Positions 1 to 7,155 of a stretch of 17,975 nt of DNA are shown here, in pieces. This stretch comes from JANMEX01 sp031423755 (GTDB taxonomy: Bacteria; Pseudomonadota; Alphaproteobacteria; Rhizobiales; Rhizobiaceae). Where the stretch lies: contig JANPGC010000345.1 in the NCBI GenBank assembly GCA_031423755.1, positions 1 to 17,975 on the forward strand, written 5' to 3'. Under the pieces are notes generated by a model. That model made no database searches. It had not been told where the DNA came from and saw only the letters and a program-made list of their open reading frames with translations. Made by a program: the position numbers and the translations under genes. Within the stretch, counting starts at the first letter, position 1, and each line of letters opens with the position of its first letter.

Positions 1-216
1 GCCATCAAGGCATCGGGCCGCCGCGATGTCGGCTTCAAACCGGCAGGCGGCATCCGCACCGTGGAGGACGCGGCGAAATATCTGGAACTCGCCGACACGA
101 TCATGGGGGCCGATTGGGCTTCGCCTGCGACCTTCCGGTTCGGCGCCTCGGGGTTGCTGGACGATTGTCTCGCGGTGCTGTCAGGCACGGCAGCTTCTTC
201 GGTTTCAAACTACTGA
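1..216 (+). CDS. deoC: Deoxyribose-phosphate aldolase, C-terminal part (5' end outside window)
   Basis: Cytosolic enzyme that splits 2-deoxyribose-5-phosphate into acetaldehyde and glyceraldehyde-3-phosphate in deoxynucleoside catabolism. The visible frame is the last 71 codons. It contains VGFKPAGGIRT, the DeoC strand that carries the proton-relay lysine of the class I aldolase. It is followed by the typical tail with LADTIMGADWASPATFRFGAS. The part with the Schiff-base lysine lies upstream of the window. The stop TGA at 214-216 shares its last A with the ATG of deoA, so the two genes are translationally coupled. DeoA releases deoxyribose-1-phosphate; after a mutase step, DeoC consumes the product. 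The call is near certain; only the start is missing. Confidence 0.93.
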   Translation, partial: AIKASGRRDVGFKPAGGIRTVEDAAKYLELADTIMGADWASPATFRFGASGLLDDCLAVLSGTAASSVSNY

Positions 217-1523
217 TGCTGCCGCAGGAGATCATCCGCGCCAAGCGCGATGGACGGGCATTGACCGCAGACGAGATAGCCTACTTTGTGCGCGGGATCA
301 CACAGGGCTATGTCACGGAAGGTCAGATTTCCGCACTGGCCATGGCGGTTTTCTTCAATGGCATGAGCCGCGATGAGGCTGTGGCGCTGACGCTTGGCAT
401 GCGCGATTCGGGCACGGTGCTGGACTGGACGGATCTCCCGGGGCCGGTCGTTGACAAGCATTCAACCGGCGGTGTCGGCGACAATGTCTCGCTGATGCTT
501 GCGCCCATCGTTGCGGCTTGCGGAGCCTTTGTGCCGATGATCTCCGGGCGGGGATTGGGGCATACCGGCGGCACGCTCGACAAGATGGATGCGATACCCG
601 GCTATGTCAGCCAGCCAGACAATGCGCTGTTCCGCAAGGTGGTGCTGGAAACCGGCACGGCAATCATCGGCCAGACTGCCGATCTCGCCCCTGCCGACAA
701 ACGCGTCTACGGCATCCGTGATGTGACGGCGACGGTTGAATCCATTCCGCTGATCACCGCTTCAATCCTCTCAAAGAAGCTCGCAGCCGGTTTGCAGTCG
801 CTGGTGCTTGATGTGAAGACCGGCAACGGCGCGTTCATGGCCAAGTCCAGGGATGCGGTGAAGCTGGCCGAGAGCCTCGTTTCTGTCGCCAATGGTGCAG
901 GCCTCAAAACCACAGCGCTTATCACCGACATGAATCAGCCGCTGGCAAGTGCTGCGGGCAACGCGGTCGAAGTTTTGAACGCCGTGCACTTCCTGCGCGG
1001 CAAGCGAGATGCGCGGTTGGAAGAAGTGACGCTGGCGCTGGCCGCCGAAATGCTGGTTTCGACCGGAATTGCCAAGTCGGTCAAGGAAGGGTTGGCCTTG
1101 TCAAGCCAAGCGCTCGACGGAGGCAAGGCGGCGGAGGTCTTCGCGCGCATGGTATCAGCGCTTGGCGGGCCTGCCGATTTCATGGATAAGGCCGAACGCT
1201 ACCTGCCTGTAGCCCCGGTGATTGTTGACGTCTCTGCGCCACAGAGTGGCTTTGTCTCCACCTTGGCAACGCGTGATCTTGGACTTGCTGTCGTCGCGCT
1301 TGGCGGCGGACGCACGCGTCCTCAAGATAGTGTGGACCATGCGGTCGGTCTCACGGACCTTCTGCCGATTGGAGCGGCGGTGAACAAGGGCGATGCGCTT
1401 GGCAAGGTCCATGCCCGCACGAAGGATTTGGCAGATCAGGCGATTGCGTCGGTCGTCGTGGCCTACGGCATTTCCGGCAAGCGCCCGGCGCTGACGGATG
1501 CAGTGGTGCGGCGGATCGTCTGA
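216..1523 (+). CDS. deoA: Thymidine phosphorylase
   Basis: Phosphorolysis of thymidine to thymine and 2-deoxyribose-1-phosphate in the cytosol, first step of thymidine salvage or breakdown. The protein has 435 residues, close to the roughly 440 usual for the family. The phosphate-binding stretch DKHSTGGVGDN lies at residues 80-90. The family signature SGRGLGHTGGTLDKMD lies at residues 110-125, and KTGNGAFM follows in the substrate lobe. The open frame extends upstream to 114, but the ATG at 216 is chosen for three reasons: it overlaps the deoC stop as TGATG, the upstream extension reads as a shadow of deoC, and MLPQEIIRAKRDG is where family members begin. There is no separate strong ribosome site, which fits coupling to deoC. 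The stop directly abuts the stop of the convergent protease gene. Confidence 0.96.
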   Translation: MLPQEIIRAKRDGRALTADEIAYFVRGITQGYVTEGQISALAMAVFFNGMSRDEAVALTLGMRDSGTVLDWTDLPGPVVDKHSTGGVGDNVSLMLAPIVAACGAFVPMISGRGLGHTGGTLDKMDAIPGYVSQPDNALFRKVVLETGTAIIGQTADLAPADKRVYGIRDVTATVESIPLITASILSKKLAAGLQSLVLDVKTGNGAFMAKSRDAVKLAESLVSVANGAGLKTTALITDMNQPLASAAGNAVEVLNAVHFLRGKRDARLEEVTLALAAEMLVSTGIAKSVKEGLALSSQALDGGKAAEVFARMVSALGGPADFMDKAERYLPVAPVIVDVSAPQSGFVSTLATRDLGLAVVALGGGRTRPQDSVDHAVGLTDLLPIGAAVNKGDALGKVHARTKDLADQAIASVVVAYGISGKRPALTDAVVRRIV

Positions 1524-2051
1524 TTACTGCTTGAGGATCAGGTCGCCGTCGGTGACACTGAACCCTTCGAGACGCTTCAGGAATGTCATGCCGAGCAGCG
1601 TCCCGTCGAGCGCCTTGTCTTCCAGAACGGCAGCCTCGACATCGCGCACCTTGACCCGGCCGATCTGAATCTCGCGGATGATGGTACCTGCGACCTTGGT
1701 AACACCATTTGCCGTACTGACTTCGTGAATGAAATCAGAGGGCTGCACATTGATGCCGAGCCGCCGCGCCGTCGTCTTGTTGATCGCCACCATGCTCGCG
1801 CCGGTATCGACCAGCGCGGTCACCGTTTTGCCGTTCATCTTGAACTCGGCGACATAATGCCCGCGCGCATCGGGCTTCAGGCGCACTGCGCCTGATGGCG
1901 TGCTGGTAGAAGACGTCTGCGGCTTCATGCTCACGGCTTTGGCTGTCGGCACAGGCTTGCCATCATCCAGTTGCGCGGTTTCCTGCATCATGGCAGGCAC
2001 GCCCGCGATGAGCGCGCCACCAGCCAGCAGCATGACAATAAAGCGGTTCAT
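1524..2051 (-). CDS. Membrane-anchored retropepsin-like aspartic protease (clan AA, TIGR02281-like)
   Basis: A 175-residue single-domain aspartic protease of the kind widespread in alphaproteobacteria. Residues 4-21 form a hydrophobic segment that is a signal peptide or membrane anchor, so the catalytic part should be periplasmic. A low-complexity Ser/Thr/Pro linker (about 35-55) follows. The catalytic motif is DTGAS at 82-86, preceded by VTALV and followed by MVAINKTTARRLG. The partner structural motif is LLGMTFL at 152-158. Only one Asp-Thr-Gly is present, so the active enzyme must be a homodimer, as in retropepsins. An in-frame GTG at 2081 would add ten polar residues before the hydrophobic segment; the ATG at 2051 gives a normal signal sequence and is preferred. 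Substrate is unknown. The gene is convergent with deoA with no gap between the stops. Confidence 0.85.
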   Translation of the reverse strand: MNRFIVMLLAGGALIAGVPAMMQETAQLDDGKPVPTAKAVSMKPQTSSTSTPSGAVRLKPDARGHYVAEFKMNGKTVTALVDTGASMVAINKTTARRLGINVQPSDFIHEVSTANGVTKVAGTIIREIQIGRVKVRDVEAAVLEDKALDGTLLGMTFLKRLEGFSVTDGDLILKQ

Positions 2052-2173
2052 CGGCAGTATCCGGTTGCAATCCTGCCGCACCTTAAGACATGCAGGTTGC
2101 CGTCGTGTTTATGAACTGGCGCGGGGCCGGGAGTTTGCATTAAGAGTTAACGAGCGGTTTCGAGGAGACTGGC

Positions 2174-2466
2174 TCACAGTTCGCTTTGCCAGTCATAGTG
2201 GCCGTGGACGACGCGGAGAATTTCGACGGTGTCGTCGAGCAATCGATAAATGATCAGGTGGCTTTCGTATATTTGGACGCGGACCCCGGTCTTGATTTCT
2301 GTTCTTTCGCGATTGGCCAGCGGAAAATCCGCAATGTCGATGAACGTGTCGTAGATGCCGTTGTAGTAGGCTTCGGCGCGCTTGGGGCCCATCTCAGGAG
2401 ACCATCGGAATAGATAATGATGGTGTCGAATTGCGCCGCGTCACTCAGCCGGTATTCCAAGGACAC
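2174..2466 (-). pseudogene. parE: ParE/RelE-type toxin, reading frame broken by an apparent one-base deletion
   Basis: Two adjacent frames together give one ParE-family toxin. The first part starts at GTG 2464-2466 and reads SLEYRLSDAAQFDTIIIYS. The rest continues one frame over as RWSPEMGPKRAEAYY through to VVHGHYDWQSEL, the typical C-terminal strands of the ParE fold (VQIYESHLIIYRLLDD, VEILRVVHGHYDW). The break lies at about 2403-2412. One additional C in the CC of codon 20 would restore a continuous toxin of normal length. The start overlaps the end of parD by 26 bases, the usual antitoxin-toxin arrangement. It may be a decayed toxin, a sequencing indel in a short homopolymer, or less likely a programmed shift. 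The downstream frame alone could be read from ATG 2390-2392 as a 72-residue protein lacking the N-terminal helix. Confidence 0.75.
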
Positions 2467-2701
2467 TCCGTGCGTGGGCCTTTGCTCTTTCGAACAACTC
2501 TTCGCGGGTCACTGGGCTGAATCCGCTATCAATCCCTGCTTGCACCATTTCCTGAAGAGTTGCAATCTTTTGCGCCTTCACCTGCTCCTTGCGGATCAGA
2601 TCGCGCACAACGTCGCTGGCGTTGGAATAGCGTCCGTCTTCTGTCTGGGCTTCGACCCATTCTTTCATCTGGTTGGGCAGGGAAATATTCATTGTGGCCA
2701 T
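2441..2701 (-). CDS. parD: ParD-type ribbon-helix-helix antitoxin
   Basis: An 86-residue antitoxin of a type II toxin-antitoxin pair. It should bind and neutralise the ParE-like protein encoded just downstream and repress their common promoter as a ribbon-helix-helix dimer. The N-terminal DNA-binding strand reads MATMNISLPNQMKEWVEAQ, followed by GRYSNASDVVRDLIRKE, which is the ParD signature. The C-terminal half (REELFERAKAHARSVLG) is the toxin-binding helix. The ATG at 2701 is chosen over one 39 bases upstream because AAAGGAGA lies eight bases before it and the protein then begins exactly at the ribbon strand. A promoter with an inverted repeat lies directly upstream (2712-2750). The toxin frame appears broken, so the antitoxin may now stand alone. 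Confidence 0.9.
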   Translation of the reverse strand: MATMNISLPNQMKEWVEAQTEDGRYSNASDVVRDLIRKEQVKAQKIATLQEMVQAGIDSGFSPVTREELFERAKAHARSVLGIPAE

Positions 2702-2711
2702 GATCGGTCTC

Positions 2712-2750
2712 CTTTGCTCAACGATAGCAAAGATTGGCAAACTTTGTCAA
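2712..2750 (-). promoter_or_regulatory. Promoter and inverted-repeat operator of the parD-parE pair
   Basis: On the minus strand a perfect -35 hexamer TTGACA (2745-2750) is followed after 18 bases by TATCGT (2721-2726). The inverted repeat CTTTGCT-N7-AGCAAAG (2712-2732) lies over the -10 region, and a third CTTTG copy occurs at 2742-2746. Repeated short inverted sites over the promoter are the usual autoregulation target of ribbon-helix-helix antitoxins. Seen in the sequence; binding is inferred. Confidence 0.55.
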
Positions 2751-2941
2751 AAAGTTGTAATCCCGCGCTTCCATCGTTGGCATCATTCTGTTGCGCGATT
2801 AACAAGAATATTGCCGTGCATTTTCCATGCATCGATCAAATTGTCGGCACCTGTTCCCTGCCGATAACCAAAATCGAGCACGATCCTGTTCAGGCCGAAT
2901 TTCTGCAGCAGCTGGCGTGGCCGTTCCGGCGGTGAAACCGT

Positions 2942-3568
2942 CTACTTCGTCCCGTACATCCGGTCGCCTGCATCGCCGAGGCCCGGAACAATGTAGCCTT
3001 TTTCGTTCAAATGGCTGTCAATCGCCGCCGTGAACACCGGCACATCGGGGTGCGCCTTGGTGAAGCGCTCGATGCCTTCTGGGGCTGCCAGAAGGCAGAC
3101 GAAGCGCAGATTGTTGGCCCCGCGCTCTTTCAGCTTGTCGATGGCGGCGATGGCGGAGTTGGCTGTCGCCAGCATCGGGTCGACGACGATAACCAGCCGG
3201 TCAGCAATGTCTTCGGGGGCCTTGAAATAATACTCGATGGCCTGAAGCGTGTCATGGTCGCGGTACAATCCGATGTGGGCGACGCGCGCCGAAGGCACCA
3301 GTTCCAGCATGCCTTCAAGCAATCCATTGCCGGAGCGCAGCACCGAGGCGAACACCAGTTTCTTGCCATCAAGAATCGGCGCATCCATCGGCTCAAGCGG
3401 TGTTTCGATCCGCTTGGTGGTCAGTTCCAGATTGCGCGTCACTTCGTAACACAGCAGCAGCGAGATTTCCTTGAGCAGACGGCGGAAACTCCCGGTCGAA
3501 GTCTCCTTGTCGCGCATGATGGTCAGCTTGTGCTTGACGAGGGGATGATCGACGACGGTGACACTCAT
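2942..3568 (-). CDS. upp: Uracil phosphoribosyltransferase
   Basis: Converts uracil and PRPP to UMP plus diphosphate in the pyrimidine salvage pathway. The protein has 208 residues, the same length as the E. coli enzyme. The PRPP-binding motif VVDPMLATANS lies at 128-138. The uracil-binding C-terminus GYIVPGLGDAGDRMYGT lies at 191-207. The flexible-loop region with VLRSGNGLLEGM is at about 76-87. The frame is open further upstream, but the ATG at 3568 has AGGAG seven bases before it and gives the standard N-terminus MSVTVVDHPLV. It lies 91 bases downstream of add on the same strand, with no obvious terminator between, so add and upp are probably cotranscribed. With deoA on the other strand the region forms a nucleoside and nucleobase salvage cluster. 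Confidence 0.97.
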   Translation of the reverse strand: MSVTVVDHPLVKHKLTIMRDKETSTGSFRRLLKEISLLLCYEVTRNLELTTKRIETPLEPMDAPILDGKKLVFASVLRSGNGLLEGMLELVPSARVAHIGLYRDHDTLQAIEYYFKAPEDIADRLVIVVDPMLATANSAIAAIDKLKERGANNLRFVCLLAAPEGIERFTKAHPDVPVFTAAIDSHLNEKGYIVPGLGDAGDRMYGTK

Positions 3569-3659
3569 GGCACGCTCCTGGAGCTTTGTTTTCAGGACCT
3601 TAAACGCCGCGCTGCGCCGGGGGAAGCAGGTTGGCTCGTTCAGCCACAGCTTTGATTGC

Positions 3660-4625
3660 TCAAGCGACTTGCGCCAACAGTCCAGCCTTCGTGCCCTCAT
3701 CAACAAACGCAGCCTTCACCGCCGTCCGCGTGATCTCCGTCAGCTCCGCATCGGACAGTCCGAAATGCTGTTTGCCGATCACGTCATACTCGTGGGCGAG
3801 GCTTGTCGCGAAATAGGGCGGGTCGTCGGAACTGAGCGTGACGGCTACGCCCGCGGCGCGCAGTTTCATGAATGAGTGCGCCTCAAAGCTCGGAAACACG
3901 CTGAGCGAAATATTAGATCCTGGGCAGCATTCGAGCACGATCTGCTCGTCAGCGAGACGCTTGACCAAGTCCGGGTTCTCAATTGCCCTGACGCCATGGC
4001 CAATGCGGGAGGGCTTCAGCCAATCCAGCGCATCGGCAACGCTCTTCCAGCCGACGAGTTCGCCTGCATGCACGGTGATGCCATAGCCCGCATCGCGCAT
4101 CTTGTCGAATGAGCGGGCGAAATCCTTCGGGTGGTGCATGCGCTCTTCGCCCGCCATGCCCCAGCCCGTAATCAACGGGTGCGGGTTGGCGAGCAGCCAT
4201 TCGGCGGCTTCGTCCGCGCCTTCCGGCCCCATATGGCGAAGGCCGGTGGCGATCATCCGGGTTTCAATGCCAGTGCTCGCCTTGGCACGGGCCATGCCTT
4301 CAGCGAGACCCTCGACATAGAGTTTCGGATCAAGCCCGCAGCTTTGAGCGTGGTTGGTCGAGATGAATATCTCGCCGTAAATCGCGCCATCGGCGGCGAT
4401 GCTTTCAAAATAGGTTTGTGACAGCAGCGCGTAGTCTTCGGCTGTCCGGAAGAGGGCAGCTGCCTTGTCGAACGCTTTCAGAAATGTCGTGAAATCCGTC
4501 CAGACAAAATTGTTGCCGTCAATCAGCCCGGCAATATCGACACCGTACTTGCGGGCCTGGGCAGCGACCAGCGCGGTTGAGGCGGCACCTTCGATATGGC
4601 AGTGGATTTCGGCTTTGACGACCAT
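3660..4625 (-). CDS. add: Adenosine deaminase family protein
   Basis: Predicted zinc-dependent amidohydrolase that deaminates adenosine or deoxyadenosine to inosine or deoxyinosine; 321 residues, within the family range. Metal ligands and catalytic residues are all visible: HCH at 8-10, TVHAGE at 184-189 (zinc His and catalytic Glu), the RIGHG motif around 207-211, and SSDDPP at 265-270 with the two aspartates. Some positions differ from the classic enzyme: HIEG instead of HLDG at the first metal site, CPGSN instead of CPTSN, and SSDDP instead of NTDDP. I believe these occur in rhizobial Add proteins, but adenine or another aminopurine as substrate cannot be excluded. The ATG at 4625 is chosen because AGGAG lies six bases upstream and the protein then starts just before the first metal motif. 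It is divergent from ubiE and precedes upp. Confidence 0.9.
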   Translation of the reverse strand: MVVKAEIHCHIEGAASTALVAAQARKYGVDIAGLIDGNNFVWTDFTTFLKAFDKAAALFRTAEDYALLSQTYFESIAADGAIYGEIFISTNHAQSCGLDPKLYVEGLAEGMARAKASTGIETRMIATGLRHMGPEGADEAAEWLLANPHPLITGWGMAGEERMHHPKDFARSFDKMRDAGYGITVHAGELVGWKSVADALDWLKPSRIGHGVRAIENPDLVKRLADEQIVLECCPGSNISLSVFPSFEAHSFMKLRAAGVAVTLSSDDPPYFATSLAHEYDVIGKQHFGLSDAELTEITRTAVKAAFVDEGTKAGLLAQVA

Positions 4626-4670
4626 GATGGCTCCTGTGTTGCGGCGCGGCGCTTCACCGCGCCCCGCCAG

Positions 4671-4699
4671 CATAGCCACGGAAGTTTCGATCGGCTATG
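4671..4699. promoter_or_regulatory. Dyad in the add/ubiE divergent intergenic region
   Basis: CATAGCC (4671-4677) and GGCTATG (4693-4699) form a perfect 7-base inverted repeat with a 15-base spacer. GAA and TTC (4681-4683, 4686-4688) sit nearly symmetrically inside it. It lies 35 bases upstream of the ubiE ATG and 46 bases upstream of the add ATG, where an operator controlling one or both genes could be. No regulator gene is adjacent. The dyad is seen; function is a guess. Confidence 0.3.
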
Positions 4700-4733
4700 T
4701 TTCTGTTTGAAAAGTGGCGATCAGGATGAATGC

Positions 4734-5510
4734 ATGAGCGTGGAACGCACAAATGCGGATGGCGGCATGGCGACCGCGTTTGGTTTCCGCGAGGTTGGCG
4801 ACGGCGAAAAGCAGCCGCTGGTCAATGACGTGTTCCACACTGTCGCCCGCCGCTATGACATCATGAATGATCTGATGTCGGCAGGGCTGCACCGTGTCTG
4901 GAAAGGTGCGTTTGTTGATTGGCTGTCGCCGCCCAAGCGCGCCGGATGGAAGGCGCTTGACGTGGCTGGCGGCACCGGCGACATCGCATTTCGCGTTTTG
5001 GAGGCCTCTGGCGGCAGGGCCGATGTCACGGTGCTCGACATCAATGGTTCGATGCTGGAAGTCGGCAAGGACCGCGCCGCCAAGCGGGGCATCGCCGATC
5101 AACTGACATTCGTCGAGGCCAATGCGGAAGGCTTGCCGTTTCCCGACAAGAGTTTTGACGCTTACACAATTGCCTTTGGCATCCGCAATGTGCCGCGCAT
5201 TGATGTGGCGCTGGCGGAGGCATTCCGTGTGCTGAAAACCGGCGGGCGCTTCATGTGCCTTGAGTTTTCTGAAGTTGAAATGCCGCTGCTCGACCGGTTT
5301 TACGACGCGTGGTCATTCAACGCCATTCCGGCGATTGGCAAGGCTGTGACCGGCGACGGCGATTCGTATCGCTATCTGGTCGAATCCATCCGCAAATTCC
5401 CTCGTCAGGAAGAATTTGCTGCGATGATCCGCAAGGCAGGCTTCTCGCGCGTGTCCTACCGCAACTATTCCGGCGGCATCGCGGCGGCGCATTCCGGCTG
5501 GAAACTCTAA
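4734..5510 (+). CDS. ubiE: Demethylmenaquinone / 2-methoxy-6-polyprenyl-1,4-benzoquinol methyltransferase
   Basis: SAM-dependent C-methyltransferase of quinone biosynthesis; in an alphaproteobacterium it acts in the ubiquinone pathway on the methoxybenzoquinol intermediate at the membrane face. The protein has 258 residues. The UbiE signature YDIMNDLMSAGLH lies at 41-53. SAM-binding motif I is DVAGGTGD at 76-83, the acidic ribose-binding DIN is at about 102-104, and the second family signature with GIRNVPR is at 149-155. The ATG at 4734 is chosen because AGGA precedes it by eight bases and the family N-terminus starts here; the upstream open frame is antisense to add. It is followed after four bases by ubiB, so the two are translated from one message. 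Confidence 0.97.
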   Translation: MSVERTNADGGMATAFGFREVGDGEKQPLVNDVFHTVARRYDIMNDLMSAGLHRVWKGAFVDWLSPPKRAGWKALDVAGGTGDIAFRVLEASGGRADVTVLDINGSMLEVGKDRAAKRGIADQLTFVEANAEGLPFPDKSFDAYTIAFGIRNVPRIDVALAEAFRVLKTGGRFMCLEFSEVEMPLLDRFYDAWSFNAIPAIGKAVTGDGDSYRYLVESIRKFPRQEEFAAMIRKAGFSRVSYRNYSGGIAAAHSGWKL

Positions 5511-5514
5511 GCGC

Positions 5515-7089
5515 ATGAGCGATATCGCCGCAGCGCTGAGGCTTATGCGCGCCGGATGGGTGATCGTCCGCGAGGGCGTTGTCGCCTCGATCCCGGTTGA
5601 CAATCTCTCAGGTTCAGCGCGCACGTTGCACAAGATTGCCAGTTTCCTTGCCAAGAGAAAGTCCGCACGTACGGACAGGCAGGAGAGGCTGGCGCGGGCG
5701 ATCCAGCGGCTGGGGCCTTCCTACGTCAAGCTCGGCCAGTTTTTAGCCACGCGGCCAGATATTGTCGGCAACGCGCTGTCGGATGATTTCGCGCGGCTGC
5801 AGGACCGGATGGATACGTTCCCCACAGCGGACTCCGTGAAGGCGATTGAAGAGTCGCTTGGGCGCGGCGTGTCTGATCTTTATGTAAGATTGGACGAACC
5901 AATCGCTGCCGCCTCGATTGCGCAGGTTCACCCGGCAATCGTGCGTACTCCCGAGGGAGAGAGGAAAGTTGCGGTCAAGGTGATCCGCCCCGGCGTGCGC
6001 AAACGCTTTGCACAGGATCTGGAGAGCTACTTCCTTGTTGCGCGCCTGCAGGAACGCTGGATCAAGGATGCGAGGCGTCTGAAGCCGGTTGAAGTGACGG
6101 AATCGCTGGCGCAGACCACGCGCATCGAGATGGATTTGCGGCTTGAGGCGGCGGCGCTGTCGGAATTGCGTGACAATACTGTGAGCGATCCGGGTTTCCG
6201 CGTGCCGACGGTCGATTGGGAGCGTACGGGTCGCGATGTCTTGACGATGGAGTGGATCGACGGCGTCAAGATGAATGATCTGGATGGCCTGCGCGCCGCA
6301 GGGTTTGACCTGCCACATCTTGGCGCCGTGCTGATCCAGTCGTTCCTGCGCCACACGCTGCGCGACGGCTTCTTTCATGCCGACATGCATCCGGGCAATC
6401 TGTTCGTCGATCCGGCAGGCAACATAGTGGCGGTTGATCTCGGCATTGCCGGACGATTGGGCAAAAAGGAACGGCGGTTTCTGGCGGAAATTCTCTATGG
6501 CTTCATCAAGCGCGACTATCGCCGGGTGGCGGAAGTGCATTTTGAGGCCGGATATGTGCCGCGCAAGCATGATGTGGCAAGCTTTGCGCAGGCCATCCGC
6601 GCCATTGGCGAGCCCATCCATGGCCAATCTGCCGAAACCATTTCCATGGCCAAACTTCTGACCCTTCTGTTTGAAGTCACGCAAGTCTTCGACATGGAAA
6701 CCCGCACAGAACTGCTTTTGCTGCAGAAAACCATGGTGGTGGTAGAAGGCGTGGCGCGCACGCTCGACCCGGCGTTCAACATGTGGAAGACGGCCGAACC
6801 GGTTGTCGGGGCCTGGATTGCCGACAATCTCGGGCCGCGCGGCGTGATTTCTGATGCCGGTGAGGGGCTTCGCGCTGTCGCTCATCTCGCCCGCCAATTG
6901 CCGGATTTCGCGGCCCGAACGGAACGCCTGTCAGAGGAAATCGACAAGATGGCGGCAAGCGGGCTGCGATTTGATGCGGAAACGGCAGATGCCATCGGCA
7001 GGGCCGAAGCGCGGCACAGCCGCTCCGGGCGCTGGGCGCTGTGGGTGATTGCGGTTTCACTGGCGGCGATTGCAATTCGCATTTTGTAG
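5515..7089 (+). CDS. ubiB: UbiB-type atypical kinase/ATPase for ubiquinone biosynthesis
   Basis: Atypical protein-kinase-like ATPase (ABC1/ADCK family) needed for coenzyme Q synthesis; thought to help lipid intermediates leave the membrane rather than hydroxylate them. It has 524 residues. The family-specific KxGQ motif is KLGQ at 72-75. An Ala-rich nucleotide loop reads AAASIAQVHPA, followed by the lysine strand VAVKVIRPG. The catalytic loop HADMHPGN is at 288-295, and the metal motif appears as DLG instead of DFG. The C-terminal 18 residues (about WALWVIAVSLAAIAIRIL) form a transmembrane anchor, as expected for UbiB. It starts four bases after ubiE, and the coaBC frame opens within a few bases of its stop, giving one plus-strand operon. 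Confidence 0.95.
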   Translation: MSDIAAALRLMRAGWVIVREGVVASIPVDNLSGSARTLHKIASFLAKRKSARTDRQERLARAIQRLGPSYVKLGQFLATRPDIVGNALSDDFARLQDRMDTFPTADSVKAIEESLGRGVSDLYVRLDEPIAAASIAQVHPAIVRTPEGERKVAVKVIRPGVRKRFAQDLESYFLVARLQERWIKDARRLKPVEVTESLAQTTRIEMDLRLEAAALSELRDNTVSDPGFRVPTVDWERTGRDVLTMEWIDGVKMNDLDGLRAAGFDLPHLGAVLIQSFLRHTLRDGFFHADMHPGNLFVDPAGNIVAVDLGIAGRLGKKERRFLAEILYGFIKRDYRRVAEVHFEAGYVPRKHDVASFAQAIRAIGEPIHGQSAETISMAKLLTLLFEVTQVFDMETRTELLLLQKTMVVVEGVARTLDPAFNMWKTAEPVVGAWIADNLGPRGVISDAGEGLRAVAHLARQLPDFAARTERLSEEIDKMAASGLRFDAETADAIGRAEARHSRSGRWALWVIAVSLAAIAIRIL

Positions 7090-7095
7090 AGTGAA

Positions 7096-7125
7096 TTGCA
7101 TTTGATCAGCAAAAATGCGTATCAT
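7096..7125 (+). promoter_or_regulatory. Possible internal promoter and operator before the HTH-CoaBC gene
   Basis: Between the ubiB stop and the preferred coaBC ATG, TTGCAT (7096-7101) and TATCAT (7120-7125) are 18 bases apart and resemble -35 and -10 hexamers. Between them lies the inverted repeat GCATTT-N9-AAATGC (7098-7118), about the size bound by an Xre-type dimer. The enzyme itself carries such a domain, so this is a candidate autoregulatory operator. The sequence is seen; the role is inferred. Arms of six bases can occur by chance in this AT-rich spot. Confidence 0.3.
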
Positions 7126-7155
7126 GACTTCTCGTTGAGAGCTTTTGAGACCAAT

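Noticed and set aside
2167..2194. GACTGGC-N14-GCCAGTC stem at the end of parE as a terminator
   Set aside because: The loop is 14 bases, the stem overlaps the coding end and no T-run follows; too weak to call.
5743..6897. A 384-codon open frame on the minus strand inside ubiB
   Set aside because: Antisense shadow of a clear, motif-complete ubiB; the translation is His/Arg-rich with no recognisable domain.
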